Made by a program: the position numbers and the translations under genes. A DNA stretch of 51,552 nucleotides from Mycobacterium sp. E740 (GTDB taxonomy: Bacteria; Actinomycetota; Actinomycetes; Mycobacteriales; Mycobacteriaceae), in the NCBI RefSeq assembly GCF_001672895.1, contig NZ_LZKP01000184.1, forward strand, positions 1 to 51,552, given 5' to 3'. Shown in pieces: positions 16,674-25,587 of this stretch. A model generated the notes under the pieces. The model saw nothing but the letters and a program-made list of their open reading frames with translations. It was not told the origin of the DNA and searched no databases. Within the stretch, counting starts at the first letter, position 1. The number at the start of each line of letters is the position of its first letter.

Positions 16674-16835
16674 GTGGCGTATCTGCTCCTGATTCTCGTG
16701 CTCGGCCTACTGGCGTACGTCGGCTGGCGGCTGATGCGAGTGTCTTCGAGCCGCCCGCGGACCCGGGTGATCGGGCCGGACGACGACCCGGAGTTCCTGC
16801 GCAGACTCGGCCAGGAGGACAACCCCCGACCGTGA
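16674..16835 (+). CDS. Single-helix small membrane protein (53 aa)
   Basis: Starts MAYLLLILVLGLLAYVGWRL, one transmembrane helix, then a basic/acidic cytoplasmic tail with RVIGPDDDPEFLRRLGQEDN. A strong Shine-Dalgarno AAGGAGG lies at 16657-16663, 10 nt before GTG 16674, which decides the start against the longer open frame. It is divergent from the DUF4229 gene and convergent with the MinD-like gene (9-bp gap). The function is unknown. Confidence 0.78.
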   Translation: MAYLLLILVLGLLAYVGWRLMRVSSSRPRTRVIGPDDDPEFLRRLGQEDNPRP

Positions 16836-16844
16836 CGTCGTGAT

Positions 16845-17981
16845 TCAGCGTGGTGCGCCAGGGAACCCGGCCGCCACGACCGCGGCGAGTTCGAGCAACG
16901 CCTCCCTGGTCTCCGGCTTGAGCCGGTCCAGGTCGATTTCGGCGCCCTCTTCAAGATGCGGGTCGAAGGGCACCTCGAGCACCGCTCGGCAGCGCCGGCT
17001 GAAGTGATCGACGACCTTCGTCATGTCGACCTTGCCCGAGCGCGGTCGCACCGCGTTGATCACCGCTACGGAGTTGCGGACCAGGTCCTGACGCCCGTGG
17101 GCATCGAGCCAGTCCAGCGTGGCCGAGGCGCTGCGCGCCCCGTCGACCGAACCGGAACTGATCACGACCAGTGTGTCGGCCGTGGCGAGCACCGCCGCCA
17201 TCGCCGAGTGCATCAGCCCGGTGCCGCAGTCGGTGAGCACCAGGCGGTAGAACCGTTCGAGGACTTGAACGGTGCGGGCGTAGTCCTCGGAACTGAACGC
17301 TTCGGACACGGCGGGATCGCTCTCGGAGGCGAGCACCTCCAGTCGGCTCGGGCCCTGCGAGGTGTAGCGGCGGACGTCGCTGTAGGCCTGGATGCCTTCG
17401 GCGTCGCGCAGCAGGTGGCGAACGGTGGCCGGTGTCTCGAGCGGCACCTTCTGGCTCAGCGTGCCGCGGTCGGGGTTGGCGTCGACGGCTATCACCCGGT
17501 CACCCCGGATCGAGGCCAGCGTCGCACCGAGCGTCGCGGTGATCGTGGTCTTGCCGACCCCGCCCTTCAGCGACAGCACCGCGATGCGGTGACAATCGCG
17601 CAGCGGCCGCTGAATCTGGGCGGTGAGGGCCCGGCTACGCATGGCCTTCGGCCCGTCGCCGAGGTTGAGCGTCGTGAACGACGCGAGATACAACCACTTG
17701 CGCCACCCCGCCGAGGGCACCCGTCGGGGTTGTCCGAGCAGGGCGACCGTCGACGGGTCGAGGTACGGCGGCGGGTCAGGCGATTGCGCCGGCGTGACCA
17801 CCGGCAGCCCTTCGGGCGGTGTCGGCGCAGTCCACTCCGGCGGCGGTGCGGCAGCAGGATCACTGAACCTGCTCTGGGCCCGGAATCCGCCTGGCGCATA
17901 AGCGTTCTCGGGGATCACCGCCGGTGAGGCGGGTTGCGTGCCCTGACGATCCGCAGCGCGGTGCGCCGGATGTTCAGGCAC
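16845..17981 (-). CDS. MinD/ParA-like ATPase with Pro-rich N-terminus (Rv0530-like)
   Basis: 378 aa. A disordered Pro/Ala-rich N-terminal region (1-90) is followed by a deviant Walker A, LSLKGGVGKTTITATLG (K139, K144), Walker A' VIAVDANPDRGTLS, and LVLTDCGTGLMHSAM as the Walker B region. Overall layout resembles EspI/Rv0530-type ATPases; EspI links ATP level to ESX secretion, but no ESX genes are in this window, so a direct ESX role is not supported here. GTG 17981 begins MPEHPAHRAADRQG. It lies 67 bp downstream of ccsA and could be the tail of the cytochrome c operon or a separate unit. Confidence 0.87.
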   Translation of the reverse strand: MPEHPAHRAADRQGTQPASPAVIPENAYAPGGFRAQSRFSDPAAAPPPEWTAPTPPEGLPVVTPAQSPDPPPYLDPSTVALLGQPRRVPSAGWRKWLYLASFTTLNLGDGPKAMRSRALTAQIQRPLRDCHRIAVLSLKGGVGKTTITATLGATLASIRGDRVIAVDANPDRGTLSQKVPLETPATVRHLLRDAEGIQAYSDVRRYTSQGPSRLEVLASESDPAVSEAFSSEDYARTVQVLERFYRLVLTDCGTGLMHSAMAAVLATADTLVVISSGSVDGARSASATLDWLDAHGRQDLVRNSVAVINAVRPRSGKVDMTKVVDHFSRRCRAVLEVPFDPHLEEGAEIDLDRLKPETREALLELAAVVAAGFPGAPR

Positions 17982-18048
17982 GCTGACGGCCTCCCGTGGC
18001 TTCGCAGGCTTAGGTGCTCGATCTTAGCGAAGCGGCGGGTGCGCCGGC

Positions 18049-19023
18049 TCAGCCCACTCCGGCGTAAGAGTGCAGTCCGACGGTAACCAGGTTGATGAAG
18101 AACAGGTTGAACACCATCGCGACGAAGCCCACGACGTTGATCCAGGCGGCCTTTTTGTCGCGCCAACCGGCGGTCGAGCGGGCGTGCAGATAGGCGGCGT
18201 AGACCACCCACGCGATGAACGACACGGTTTCCTTTGGATCCCAACCCCAGTAGCGGCCCCACGCCTCCTCGGCCCAGATCGCACCGAAGATGACGCCGAA
18301 ACCGAACACCGGGAACGCGAAAATCGTGGTGCGGTAAGCGATCCGGTCCAAGGTCTGCGGGTCGGGGAGCCTGCGCACGACGCGCGCGAGCGCGCCGTCG
18401 GTCTCGGGTTCGCCGAACCGCGACATCTTGAGCAGGAACAGGATGCTGGCGACGCCTGCGACGAGGAAGACCCCGGAGCCGAGGCTGACCACCGACACGT
18501 GGATCGGCAGCCAGTAGGACTGCAGCGCCGGCATCACCGGCGCGGCGTTGGTGTACAACCAGCGGCCCGAAACCGTCAGCAGGATCAGCACCGGCACGAG
18601 CACGAAGACCCACAGCGCCCGGTACTGCGGGCGCCGCAACACCACCGCAGCGGCCACCAATCCGCAGAAGCTGGTGAGGTTGATGAACTCGTACATGTTG
18701 CCCCACGGAACACGCGAGGTCGCCAGGCCGCGAAGCACGATGCAGACCAGCAGCAGGCCGATGCCGAGGTAGGTCAGCGCGAGACCGGCGCCGCCGATGC
18801 GCTCGTCGATCGGGCGCCGGGGGGCCTCGGCGACGACGCCGGGTCCGGCGCTGTCGGCACCCACCGCGACGGAGGCGAGCTCACGGGAGTCGGCCTTGCG
18901 GCTGCGGGTGTAGGCCAGCTCGACGGCCAGTAGCACCATCGCGCCGACCAGTACCAGGACCGACGACGTGAACGCCCAGTCGGAGTACCGGGCGAGGCCG
19001 ATGTCGATCTGTACGGTGTTCAT
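18049..19023 (-). CDS. ccsA: Cytochrome c biogenesis protein CcsA/ResC
   Basis: 324 aa, about eight transmembrane helices. The heme-handling WWD-type segment appears as IWAEEAWGRYWGWDPKETVS, and conserved histidines sit in the flanking helices (PIHVSVVSL, AYLHARSTAGW). With ResB it forms the System II heme exporter/synthetase that attaches heme to CXXCH apocytochromes outside the membrane. ATG 19023 is the start; the ResB stop lies 31 bp upstream. Length matches Rv0529. Confidence 0.96.
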   Translation of the reverse strand: MNTVQIDIGLARYSDWAFTSSVLVLVGAMVLLAVELAYTRSRKADSRELASVAVGADSAGPGVVAEAPRRPIDERIGGAGLALTYLGIGLLLVCIVLRGLATSRVPWGNMYEFINLTSFCGLVAAAVVLRRPQYRALWVFVLVPVLILLTVSGRWLYTNAAPVMPALQSYWLPIHVSVVSLGSGVFLVAGVASILFLLKMSRFGEPETDGALARVVRRLPDPQTLDRIAYRTTIFAFPVFGFGVIFGAIWAEEAWGRYWGWDPKETVSFIAWVVYAAYLHARSTAGWRDKKAAWINVVGFVAMVFNLFFINLVTVGLHSYAGVG

Positions 19024-19054
19024 GCGCGATCCGCCTTCGCTTCTCGCTTGGTAT

Positions 19055-20626
19055 TCATCTCACCTTCTCTCCTGCGGCGCGCGTCGGCGTCGCATCGGGA
19101 AGCAGGCGCTGCGTCAGTCGCTCGAACTCGTCGCCCCACCCGGAGTTGTCGGTCCGCGCCAGCCCGCCCAGCTCGACGGATACGGTACCCGCGCCTGCGG
19201 GAACGATCCGAATCCAGACTCGGCGCCGGCGCACGACCAGGGACACCAGCAGGCCGGCCATCATGGTCAAAGCGAACACCAGCACCCATACCTGCGCGGG
19301 GTCGTGGGAGACCTGCACGTTGATGAAGGGCACCGCTCCGTCGAACCGCACGACGGTGCCGTCGTCGAGGCGCGTCGACTCACCCTCGCCGAGGTTGACC
19401 CTCGCCTTCTTGGTCAGCCGGCCCTGTTCGATCAGGCGGGGGTCGAGGGTGAACAGCGACTGCGGCCGGCCGGTGTCGAGGCCGGTGTCGCCGCGGTAGA
19501 TGTCGACGGCGACGGCCGGGTCGTTCAGCGCGGGGAAGCTCGACGACAGCAGGGCGCCGTGCAGCAGTTCGGTGGGCGCGAACAGGCCCTGGATCGCGAG
19601 CTGGTTCTTGCGGCGATCGTCGGCGTCCGGGTATGTGCCGCCGGGCGGGTCGAAGCGCATCACGCCCGACGAGAGCAGCGTGGTCGGGTCGTCGGGACGG
19701 AACTGCAGCGTCTGGGTACGCGACTGCCCGTCGGGGAACGTCACCGTGAACGTGGGAGCGTAGCCGTGGCCCTGCAGATAGATCCGATCGCCGCCGACGC
19801 GCAGCGGGTGGTTGACCTTCAGGTGGTAGGGCCGCCAGGTACCGGATGCGAGGTCGCCGGCCGCCTGGTACTCGATGTCGGCGGCGAACGACGTCGCCTG
19901 CCCCGTCGGCAGATAGTCGGCATCAAAATCGTTGACCCGCAAGCAGATCGGATACAGCGAGGTGCCGTCGACGGTGTTGCCCGCGCGGAACGAGTCGAAG
20001 GCCGCGGGCGATGCCGAGCAGAACCCGGGTCCGCCGTCGGCGATGACTATGACGTTGCCCTCATAACCGAACAACTTGCCCGCCGCCACCGCCACGAGGA
20101 GGCCGAGCAGCGAGAAGTGGAACACGATGTTGCCGAACTCCCGCAGATAGCCCTTCTCCGCTGAGATCTCGATGACGTCGCCGTCGTGGCGAGTGGCCGT
20201 GCGCCACCCGCGCAGCCGGTCTTTCACCGTCACCGCCAGCGCGTCCGGATCCGCTTCCAGTTCTGCGCCATGGTGTTTGGGCAGCCGGCTGAGGTTGCGT
20301 GGCGCCGCCACGGGGGTCGCCCGCATGCTGCGGAAGTGTTCGATCAAGCGCGGGGTCAGGCAGCCGACGAGCGAGACGAACAGCAGCACGTAGATCGCCG
20401 TGAACCAGAAGCTGGAGAACACGTCGAAGCCCTGCAGCCGGTCCAGCCACGGAGCGATCGTCGGATGCTCGGCGATGTACTGGTCGACCTTCGCTTCGTT
20501 GAGGCTGCGCTGAGGCAGCAGGGCGCCGGGTATCGCGCCGAGCGCCAACAGGAACAGCAGCACCAACGCGGTGCCCATCGACGTCAGCGTCCGCCACGTG
20601 TTGCGGATCAGCGCGAGCACGCTCAT
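19055..20626 (-). CDS. resB: Cytochrome c biogenesis protein ResB
   Basis: 523 aa, near the 529 aa of Rv0528. N-terminal helices (RTLTSMGTALVLLFLLALGA) are followed by LNEAKVDQYIAEHPTIAPWL, the helix FTAIYVLLFVSLVGCLTPRL, a large extracytoplasmic domain, and the final helix VWVLVFALTMMAGLLVSLVV. It is the CcsA partner. ATG 20626 overlaps the ccdA stop (ATGA); the longer frame upstream is antisense-like Arg/Pro-rich sequence and is not coding. Confidence 0.95.
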   Translation of the reverse strand: MSVLALIRNTWRTLTSMGTALVLLFLLALGAIPGALLPQRSLNEAKVDQYIAEHPTIAPWLDRLQGFDVFSSFWFTAIYVLLFVSLVGCLTPRLIEHFRSMRATPVAAPRNLSRLPKHHGAELEADPDALAVTVKDRLRGWRTATRHDGDVIEISAEKGYLREFGNIVFHFSLLGLLVAVAAGKLFGYEGNVIVIADGGPGFCSASPAAFDSFRAGNTVDGTSLYPICLRVNDFDADYLPTGQATSFAADIEYQAAGDLASGTWRPYHLKVNHPLRVGGDRIYLQGHGYAPTFTVTFPDGQSRTQTLQFRPDDPTTLLSSGVMRFDPPGGTYPDADDRRKNQLAIQGLFAPTELLHGALLSSSFPALNDPAVAVDIYRGDTGLDTGRPQSLFTLDPRLIEQGRLTKKARVNLGEGESTRLDDGTVVRFDGAVPFINVQVSHDPAQVWVLVFALTMMAGLLVSLVVRRRRVWIRIVPAGAGTVSVELGGLARTDNSGWGDEFERLTQRLLPDATPTRAAGEKVR

Positions 20627-21486
20627 ATCGGCAGGGTCACGTCGCTGACGAACGCATCGCGGACCCAGGAGACGAAGTCGTTCCAGACTCCGGTCACCAG
20701 CGCGGCGCCGACGAGGATCAACAGCACGCCGCCGAAGATCTGGATCGTGCGGCTGTGGGTGCGCAGCCACGCCAGGCCCTGCACAGCCCGGGCCGATCCG
20801 AAAGCCAACAGCAGGAACGGGATTCCCAGGCCCAGGCAGTACGCGACGACGAGCGCGACGCCGCGGGCGACGTTGCTGCCGTCCGTCGCCGAAGCGACCG
20901 CGATCACGCCCGTCAGCGTGGGACCGAGGCACGGAGTCCATCCGAGCGCGAACACCGCGCCGAGCAGCGGGGCGCCGCCGAGTGTGGAGATCTGCCGCGG
21001 GGTGAACCGAGCCTCCCGCTGCAGGACGGGAATGAACCCGACGAACACCAGCCCCATCACGATCGTCAGGACGCCGCCGATGCGCTGCAGCAGAAGCTGA
21101 TTGGTGATCAGCGACGTCGTCATTCCCAGCACCGCGACCGTGCCCAGCACGAACACGACCGTGAAACCCGCGACGAAGAGTGCGGCCGCGCCGGCCACCC
21201 TCAGCCGCGTGGTGCGAGCCGCGCCGCGGGTGGCCGCGCCCGTCGAGACCGACGTTTTGGCGGATTCTTCCCGCGATTCTTCGCCAGAACGTCGGTGTCG
21301 GCGAACCAGGTTCGGGGCGTCATCGGCGTCGACACCCACGACGGCGGCCAGATACGACAGGTAGCCCGGCACCAGCGGCACCACGCAGGGCGAGGCGAAC
21401 GACACCAGCCCGGCCAGCGCGCTGACGAGCAAGGCCAACAGCACCGGCCCCCCAGCGACCAACTGGTCCACCTGATTCAGGCTCAT
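20623..21486 (-). CDS. ccdA: Thiol-disulfide transmembrane carrier CcdA
   Basis: 287 aa, six helices. The redox cysteines are C34 in FASPCVVPLVPGYLSYLA and the one in GWTPCLGPTLTGVIA. It passes reductant from cytoplasmic thioredoxin to the TlpA-like lipoprotein, keeping apocytochrome c cysteines reduced. Residues about 61-82 form a hydrophilic loop (HRRSGEESREESAKTSVS) encoded entirely by a 63-bp imperfect palindrome. This explains most of the excess over the about 259 aa of Rv0527. ATG 21486 overlaps the upstream stop (ATGA). Confidence 0.95.
   Translation of the reverse strand: MSLNQVDQLVAGGPVLLALLVSALAGLVSFASPCVVPLVPGYLSYLAAVVGVDADDAPNLVRRHRRSGEESREESAKTSVSTGAATRGAARTTRLRVAGAAALFVAGFTVVFVLGTVAVLGMTTSLITNQLLLQRIGGVLTIVMGLVFVGFIPVLQREARFTPRQISTLGGAPLLGAVFALGWTPCLGPTLTGVIAVASATDGSNVARGVALVVAYCLGLGIPFLLLAFGSARAVQGLAWLRTHSRTIQIFGGVLLILVGAALVTGVWNDFVSWVRDAFVSDVTLPI
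21241..21303 (+). repeat. 63-bp imperfect palindromic repeat, copy 1 (inside ccdA)
   Basis: The arms GAGACCGACGTTTTGGCG (21245-21262) and CGCCAGAACGTCGGTGTC (21282-21299) pair over 18 nt with two mismatches. The loop is 19 nt and contains GATTCTT twice. Copy 2 at 50488-50550 aligns without gaps in the opposite orientation: about 45 of 63 positions agree, and nearly all differences fall in the loop. The length is exactly 21 codons, so ccdA stays in frame. Confidence 0.8.
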
Positions 21487-22079
21487 GCCTTCGGCTCCGG
21501 TTCGGCCGCAAGGCGTTGCACTACCGGTTGGAGATCCTCGGCGAGCAGTTCGCGCAGGAAGACCGCGGCGACCCGGTGTTCGCGGTCCAGCACCACCGTA
21601 GAGGGAATGACCGTGGTCGGGTAGCGGCCGCCGAACGCGATCATGGTCCGCATCGGCGGGTCGTAGATCGAGGGGAAGGTGACCTTGCGGTCGACGATGA
21701 AATCCCGTGCGGCGTCGCGGTTCTGGTCGCGTACGTCGATGCCGAGGAATGCCACACCGCTAGCCTTGGTGGCGTCGTAGACCTGCTGGAGCTGGGTGAT
21801 CTCGGTTCGGCACGGCCCGCACCACTGCCCCCACACGTTGAGCACCACCACCTTGCCCGCGAAGTCGTCGAGCGAGATCGTCTTGGCCGGGTCCATGAGG
21901 TCGGGACCGCTCACCGGTCCCGGGCGGCCACGGTCGGCCGGCGGGTCGTAGAAGATGTCGGTCTGGCCGCCGGGCGCGACGAACTCGAATGTCCCGCCTT
22001 GCGCGACGGCGTCGTCACCGGTGGAGCAGCCGGTGAGCGCGACAATCGCCGCGCCCACCAAGGGGACCCACCGCCTCAC
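21483..22079 (-). CDS. TlpA/ResA-like thioredoxin lipoprotein
   Basis: 198 aa. GTG 22079 gives a signal peptide [20 protein letters not shown] with lipobox LTGC, so the mature protein is a lipid-anchored periplasmic protein. The thioredoxin fold carries the active site WGQWCGPCRTE; LGIDVRDQNRDAARDFI and YPTTVIPSTVVLD (cis-Pro loop) follow. It receives electrons from CcdA and reduces apocytochrome c. The start overlaps the histidine-phosphatase stop (GTGA) and the stop overlaps ccdA. The longer upstream frame is not coding. Confidence 0.93.
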   Translation of the reverse strand: MRRWVPLVGAAIVALTGCSTGDDAVAQGGTFEFVAPGGQTDIFYDPPADRGRPGPVSGPDLMDPAKTISLDDFAGKVVVLNVWGQWCGPCRTEITQLQQVYDATKASGVAFLGIDVRDQNRDAARDFIVDRKVTFPSIYDPPMRTMIAFGGRYPTTVIPSTVVLDREHRVAAVFLRELLAEDLQPVVQRLAAEPEPKA

Positions 22080-22684
22080 TGCCCTGCCAGCTCCGCGTAG
22101 CCCCAGCCGACGAACGTGTCGCCGTGAAAGTAGAACGAGGTGAGCGAAGCCAGGTTGCACCGGCGTCGGGTCGGAAAGTGGTGCAGCGCATGACCGGTCA
22201 TCGACCGGCGCAACGTCTCGACGGGCAGTTGATGGCTGACGCACACCGCCTCGTGGCCCTCGGCCTTCGTTCTCGCGCGCTGCAGCGCGGCGGTCATCCG
22301 CTCGGCGATCTCGTGGTACGGCTCACCCCACGACGGTCGCCGGGGATTGCGCAGATGCCACCAGTTGCGCGGGTTGCGCAGCGCGCCGTCACCCGGCGAG
22401 ACCCGTTGCCCCTGAAAGATGTTCAGCGATTCGATCAGGTCGTCATCGGTGTCGACCGACAGCCCCAGGCCGGCCGCAATGGGTGCCGCGGTCTCCTGCG
22501 CCCGGTCCAGCGGCGAGGCGACCACGTAGACGACGTCGCGCGACGACAGCCAGTCCGCGACCGCCTGCGCCTGCGCCCGACCGCGCTCGGAGAGGTGGTA
22601 GTCGGGCAGCCGTCCGTACAGGATCTTGTCCGGGTTGTGCACCTCGCCGTGCCGCATCACGTGCACGATCGTCTTCTCGGTCAT
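22076..22684 (-). CDS. Histidine phosphatase-family protein (Rv0525-like)
   Basis: 202 aa. The catalytic RHG motif lies at the start ([20 protein letters not shown]), the second half motif in [20 protein letters not shown], and the second His in [11 protein letters not shown]. Phosphoglycerate mutase fold, but the substrate is not known. ATG 22684 overlaps the hemL stop (ATGA). It separates hemL from the thiol-redox genes in the operon, as in M. tuberculosis. The frame runs far upstream inside hemL but that part is a shadow. Confidence 0.92.
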   Translation of the reverse strand: MTEKTIVHVMRHGEVHNPDKILYGRLPDYHLSERGRAQAQAVADWLSSRDVVYVVASPLDRAQETAAPIAAGLGLSVDTDDDLIESLNIFQGQRVSPGDGALRNPRNWWHLRNPRRPSWGEPYHEIAERMTAALQRARTKAEGHEAVCVSHQLPVETLRRSMTGHALHHFPTRRRCNLASLTSFYFHGDTFVGWGYAELAGQ

Positions 22685-24003
22685 GCCGGTGAGACCGCCT
22701 CCGCAGCGGCGCGCGCGGCGCGCGGCAGGGCTTCGGCGATGCGGTCGAACGCCTCGTCGTCCAAAGCCGTTGAGACGAACCAGGTCTCGAAAGCGCTCGG
22801 CGGCGGATACACGCCGGCGTCGAGCAATGCGTGGAAGAACGCCGGAAAGCGCCAGGTCTCGGAGGCTCGCGCCGAGGCGAAGTCGGTCACCGGATCGTCG
22901 GTGAAGAACACGCTGAACATGTTGCCGGCGCGTGGAATCTGATGTGCCACACCGGCTTCGGTCAATGCGGCGGCCAGCAGTCCGGTCAGCCGGTTGGCGT
23001 TGGCGTCGAGTCGGGCGTAGGCGGCTTCGTCGGCGGCGCGCAGCGTCGCCAGCCCCGCCGCCATCGCGACCGGGTTGCCGGACAGCGTGCCGGCCTGGTA
23101 GACGGGTCCCAGCGGAGCCAGTCGCTCCATCACCTCGGCCCGGCCGCCGAACGCGGCGGCGGGCAGACCGCCGCTCATCACCTTGCCGAAGGTGAACAGG
23201 TCGGCGTCGACGGGATCGAGGCCGTACCAGCCGGACCGGCTGACCCGGAAGCCGGTCATGACCTCGTCGACGATCAACAGCGCACCGTGCTCGGCGGTGA
23301 CCCCGCGCAGTGCCGCGTTGAAGCCCGGCAGCGGAGGCACGGTGCCCATGTTGCCGGGGCTCGCTTCGGTGATCACACAAGCGATCTCGTCGCCGAAGCG
23401 CGCGAACGTCTCCTCGACGGCGGCGACGTTGTTGTACGGCAGCACGACGGTGTCTGCGGCCGCGGCGCCGGTCACACCCGGCGAGGACGGCAGCCCGAGG
23501 GTGGCGACGCCGGACCCAGCGTCGGCCAGCAGCGCGTCGCTGTGTCCGTGGTAGCAGCCGGAGAACTTCACGATCTTGGCGCGGCCGGTGTAGCCGCGGG
23601 CCAGCCGGATGGCGCTCATCGTGGACTCGGTGCCGGAGTTCACCAGGCGCAGTCGTTCGACCGGCGCGACCCGGTCGATGATCTCGGCCGCCAGTTCCGA
23701 CTCCGACGGGGTCGGCGCGCCGAACGACAGCCCGTCGGTCACCACGCGCTGCACCGCTGCGACCACGTCGGGATGGGCGTGGCCCAGGATCATCGGTCCC
23801 CACGAGCAGACCAGGTCGACGTAGCGGTTGCCGTCGGCGTCGGTCAGCCAGTAGCCGCCGGCCGAGGTGATGAACCGGGGGGTGCCGCCGACCGAGGTGA
23901 ACGCCCGCACCGGCGAGTTGACCCCGCCCGGAATCAGGGCCGAGGCCTCGGTGAACAGCCGCGCCGACGCCTCGGTGGCGATGTGGTCAGCACGCATGGC
24001 CAC
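22681..24003 (-). CDS. hemL: Glutamate-1-semialdehyde 2,1-aminomutase
   Basis: 440 aa class III PLP aminotransferase fold. [10 protein letters not shown] contains the PLP-binding Asp (D246), and [19 protein letters not shown] contains the Schiff-base lysine K274. The N-terminal [15 protein letters not shown] and the gating loop region are typical. It converts glutamate-1-semialdehyde to 5-aminolevulinate, the second step of the C5 heme route that starts with HemA at 35712. The start is GTG 24003 or ATG 23997. It heads the operon with the cytochrome c maturation genes. Confidence 0.96.
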   Translation of the reverse strand: MAMRADHIATEASARLFTEASALIPGGVNSPVRAFTSVGGTPRFITSAGGYWLTDADGNRYVDLVCSWGPMILGHAHPDVVAAVQRVVTDGLSFGAPTPSESELAAEIIDRVAPVERLRLVNSGTESTMSAIRLARGYTGRAKIVKFSGCYHGHSDALLADAGSGVATLGLPSSPGVTGAAAADTVVLPYNNVAAVEETFARFGDEIACVITEASPGNMGTVPPLPGFNAALRGVTAEHGALLIVDEVMTGFRVSRSGWYGLDPVDADLFTFGKVMSGGLPAAAFGGRAEVMERLAPLGPVYQAGTLSGNPVAMAAGLATLRAADEAAYARLDANANRLTGLLAAALTEAGVAHQIPRAGNMFSVFFTDDPVTDFASARASETWRFPAFFHALLDAGVYPPPSAFETWFVSTALDDEAFDRIAEALPRAARAAAEAVSPA

Positions 24004-24031
24004 CAGTGTCCCAGCCGCCCCCAGACCGTCA

Positions 24032-24051
24032 ACTACGGGGTACTACGGGGT
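24032..24051. repeat. Two tandem 10-bp repeats upstream of hemL
   Basis: ACTACGGGGT occurs twice in tandem and is followed by GTAGT, so ACTAC-GGGGT-GTAGT is also a small inverted repeat. It occupies part of the 56-bp gap between the Ddn-family gene and hemL, and could be a regulatory site for the hemL operon. Evidence is positional only. Confidence 0.4.
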
Positions 24052-24059
24052 GTAGTGGC

Positions 24060-24443
24060 TCACCGGCGGGCGAGCGCGAACGTGGGGTGATCGGCATCGG
24101 ACGGCAGCTGCGCCCAGTAGGAGTCGACGACCTTGCCCGCCAGCGGCCGGTAGGCGGCGATGATCGGCCCGCGCTTGTCCACCGGTACCTCCGTGGCCAC
24201 ATACGCCACGTCGCCGAGCGTGACGTGCGGGTTGGCGCGGACGTTGCGCACCCACTCGGCCTCGCCTCGGGTGGACACCAGATATTTGACGCCGTCGACC
24301 TCGGGGACCACCACCGGGATGTGTTGCGGCTGCTTGCTGACTCGTTTGGTCACCGTCAACGTCTGGCTGTTGCCGACCCCCGTCGCCATCGCGATCCTGT
24401 TGAAGATCTTGCGCACGAACCACGGGGGCTTGAGGTAGGTCAT
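24060..24443 (-). CDS. Ddn-family (F420-dependent nitroreductase-type) protein
   Basis: 127 aa. Starts MTYLKPPWFVRKIFNRIAMA, with SKQPQHIPVVVPEVDGVKYL, RGEAEWVRNVRANPHVTLGD and a C-terminal PVDKRGPIIAAYRPLAGK region, all typical of the split beta-barrel Ddn/FDOR-B family that binds deazaflavin F420. Actual activity (quinone reduction, nitroreduction or other) is not predictable. ATG 24443. A divergent paralogue begins 14 bp away. Confidence 0.88.
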   Translation of the reverse strand: MTYLKPPWFVRKIFNRIAMATGVGNSQTLTVTKRVSKQPQHIPVVVPEVDGVKYLVSTRGEAEWVRNVRANPHVTLGDVAYVATEVPVDKRGPIIAAYRPLAGKVVDSYWAQLPSDADHPTFALARR

Positions 24444-24457
24444 GGTTTCTGAGTTTG

Positions 24458-24847
24458 ATGGGTGTCATGCAGCTACCGCAATGGCTCGCGCGGTTCAACC
24501 GGCGGGTCACCAATCCGGTCCTGCGCCTGTGCGCCGGTTGGGCGCCGACGATGGGGATCCTCGAGCATGTCGGCCGTCGATCGGGACGTAGATACCGCAC
24601 CCCGCTGACGGTCTTCCCGACCAAGGACGGCGTGGCGATCGTGCTGACCTACGGGCCGGATCGGGACTGGCTGAAGAACATCGCGGCTCGCGGTGAAGGC
24701 CGAATAACCCGCTACGGCAGGACCTTCACCGTCAGGGACCCGCGGGTGATGGCGAAGCGCGACGCGGCGCCGTCGGTGACCGGATGGATGCGGCCCGTCT
24801 TCACCCTGTTGCCGTTCGAGCACGCGGTGCTGCTGACGCGCGGATGA
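24458..24847 (+). CDS. Ddn-family protein, divergent paralogue
   Basis: About 129 aa. PLTVFPTKDGVAIVLTYGPD and DWLKNIAARGEGRITRYGRT match the same split-barrel family as the divergent neighbour, with EHVGRRSGRRYRTPL as the cofactor-phosphate side. TTG 24455, ATG 24458 and ATG 24467 are all possible starts; no RBS decides between them. The two Ddn genes share one tiny divergent promoter region, so they are probably co-regulated. It ends 8 bp before the convergent GntR gene. Confidence 0.84.
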   Translation: MGVMQLPQWLARFNRRVTNPVLRLCAGWAPTMGILEHVGRRSGRRYRTPLTVFPTKDGVAIVLTYGPDRDWLKNIAARGEGRITRYGRTFTVRDPRVMAKRDAAPSVTGWMRPVFTLLPFEHAVLLTRG

Positions 24848-24855
24848 TGTTTCGC

Positions 24856-25539
24856 CTACGACGTCTCGCCCGACAGGTCGAACTCACTCAGGATCTCGTC
24901 GATGAAGCCGCCGGCTTCAAGAGCCGCGGTATCGACGTCGCGTGCCGCGATCGCCTCGACCAGCCGGCCGTGGTCGATGACGGCGGTCGCCGGCTGCTCG
25001 GCCGCGGTCGCGACGCTGGCCCGCACCACCTCGGTGAGCCCGCGGTACAGCTCGCTCAGCACGACGTTGTGCGACGTCTGCACGACGGCCATGTGGAATT
25101 CGGTGTCCGCCCGCGCGAACGCCTCAGGGTCGTCGGCCGGGGAGATCTCGTCACGGCGCTCGAGTAGCCGTCGCAGCTCGGCCAGGTCAGCGGCGGTTCT
25201 GGCGCGAGCGGCCAACCGCGCCCCCTCCACCTCCAGACAGCGCCGCACCTGGAGCACTTCGCGCAGTTCGGCGCCGCACAGTCGGCGAACGGCGCCGGAC
25301 ACCTCGCTGGTGGCGCGGACATAGGTGCCGTCGCCCTGGCGGACCTCCAGCAAGCCGCTGTGCGCCAGCGCCCGAACCGCCTCACGCACGGTGTTGCGGC
25401 CCACGCCGAGCGCTGCGGCCAGTTCCGGCTCGGTGGGGACGCGGGTGTCGACCGGCCATTCGCCCGACGCCACCGACGCGCGCAGCTGCTCGATGACCTG
25501 GTCGACGAGGCCGGTCCGGCGCGTTGTCGCGAGAGTCAC
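24856..25539 (-). CDS. GntR-family (FadR/FCD subgroup) transcriptional regulator
   Basis: 227 aa. The N-terminal winged HTH includes RVPTEPELAAALGVGRNTVR and EAVRALAHSGLLEVRQGDGT. The C-terminal FCD domain has the metal-site pattern in FARADTEFHMAVVQTSHN with later His residues (AVIDHGRLVEAI). GTG 25539 follows GAAAGG. Divergent from the MFS transporter with 48 bp between starts, so it most likely controls that transporter and itself in response to a small carboxylate-type ligand; the ligand is inferred from the family only. Confidence 0.92.
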   Translation of the reverse strand: MTLATTRRTGLVDQVIEQLRASVASGEWPVDTRVPTEPELAAALGVGRNTVREAVRALAHSGLLEVRQGDGTYVRATSEVSGAVRRLCGAELREVLQVRRCLEVEGARLAARARTAADLAELRRLLERRDEISPADDPEAFARADTEFHMAVVQTSHNVVLSELYRGLTEVVRASVATAAEQPATAVIDHGRLVEAIAARDVDTAALEAGGFIDEILSEFDLSGETS

Positions 25540-25587
25540 AGCCGACGCCTTTCATCCGATCATGGGATGTATGAGACCCTACAACAC

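Noticed and set aside
21241..21303. Terminal inverted repeats of an insertion sequence.
   Set aside because: No transposase frame or element body is present between or beside the copies; the whole element is only about 63 bp.
22685..23803. Possible fusion of the histidine phosphatase with a long N-terminal extension.
   Set aside because: The extension is a shifted-frame shadow of hemL; the real start is ATG 22684 overlapping the hemL stop.
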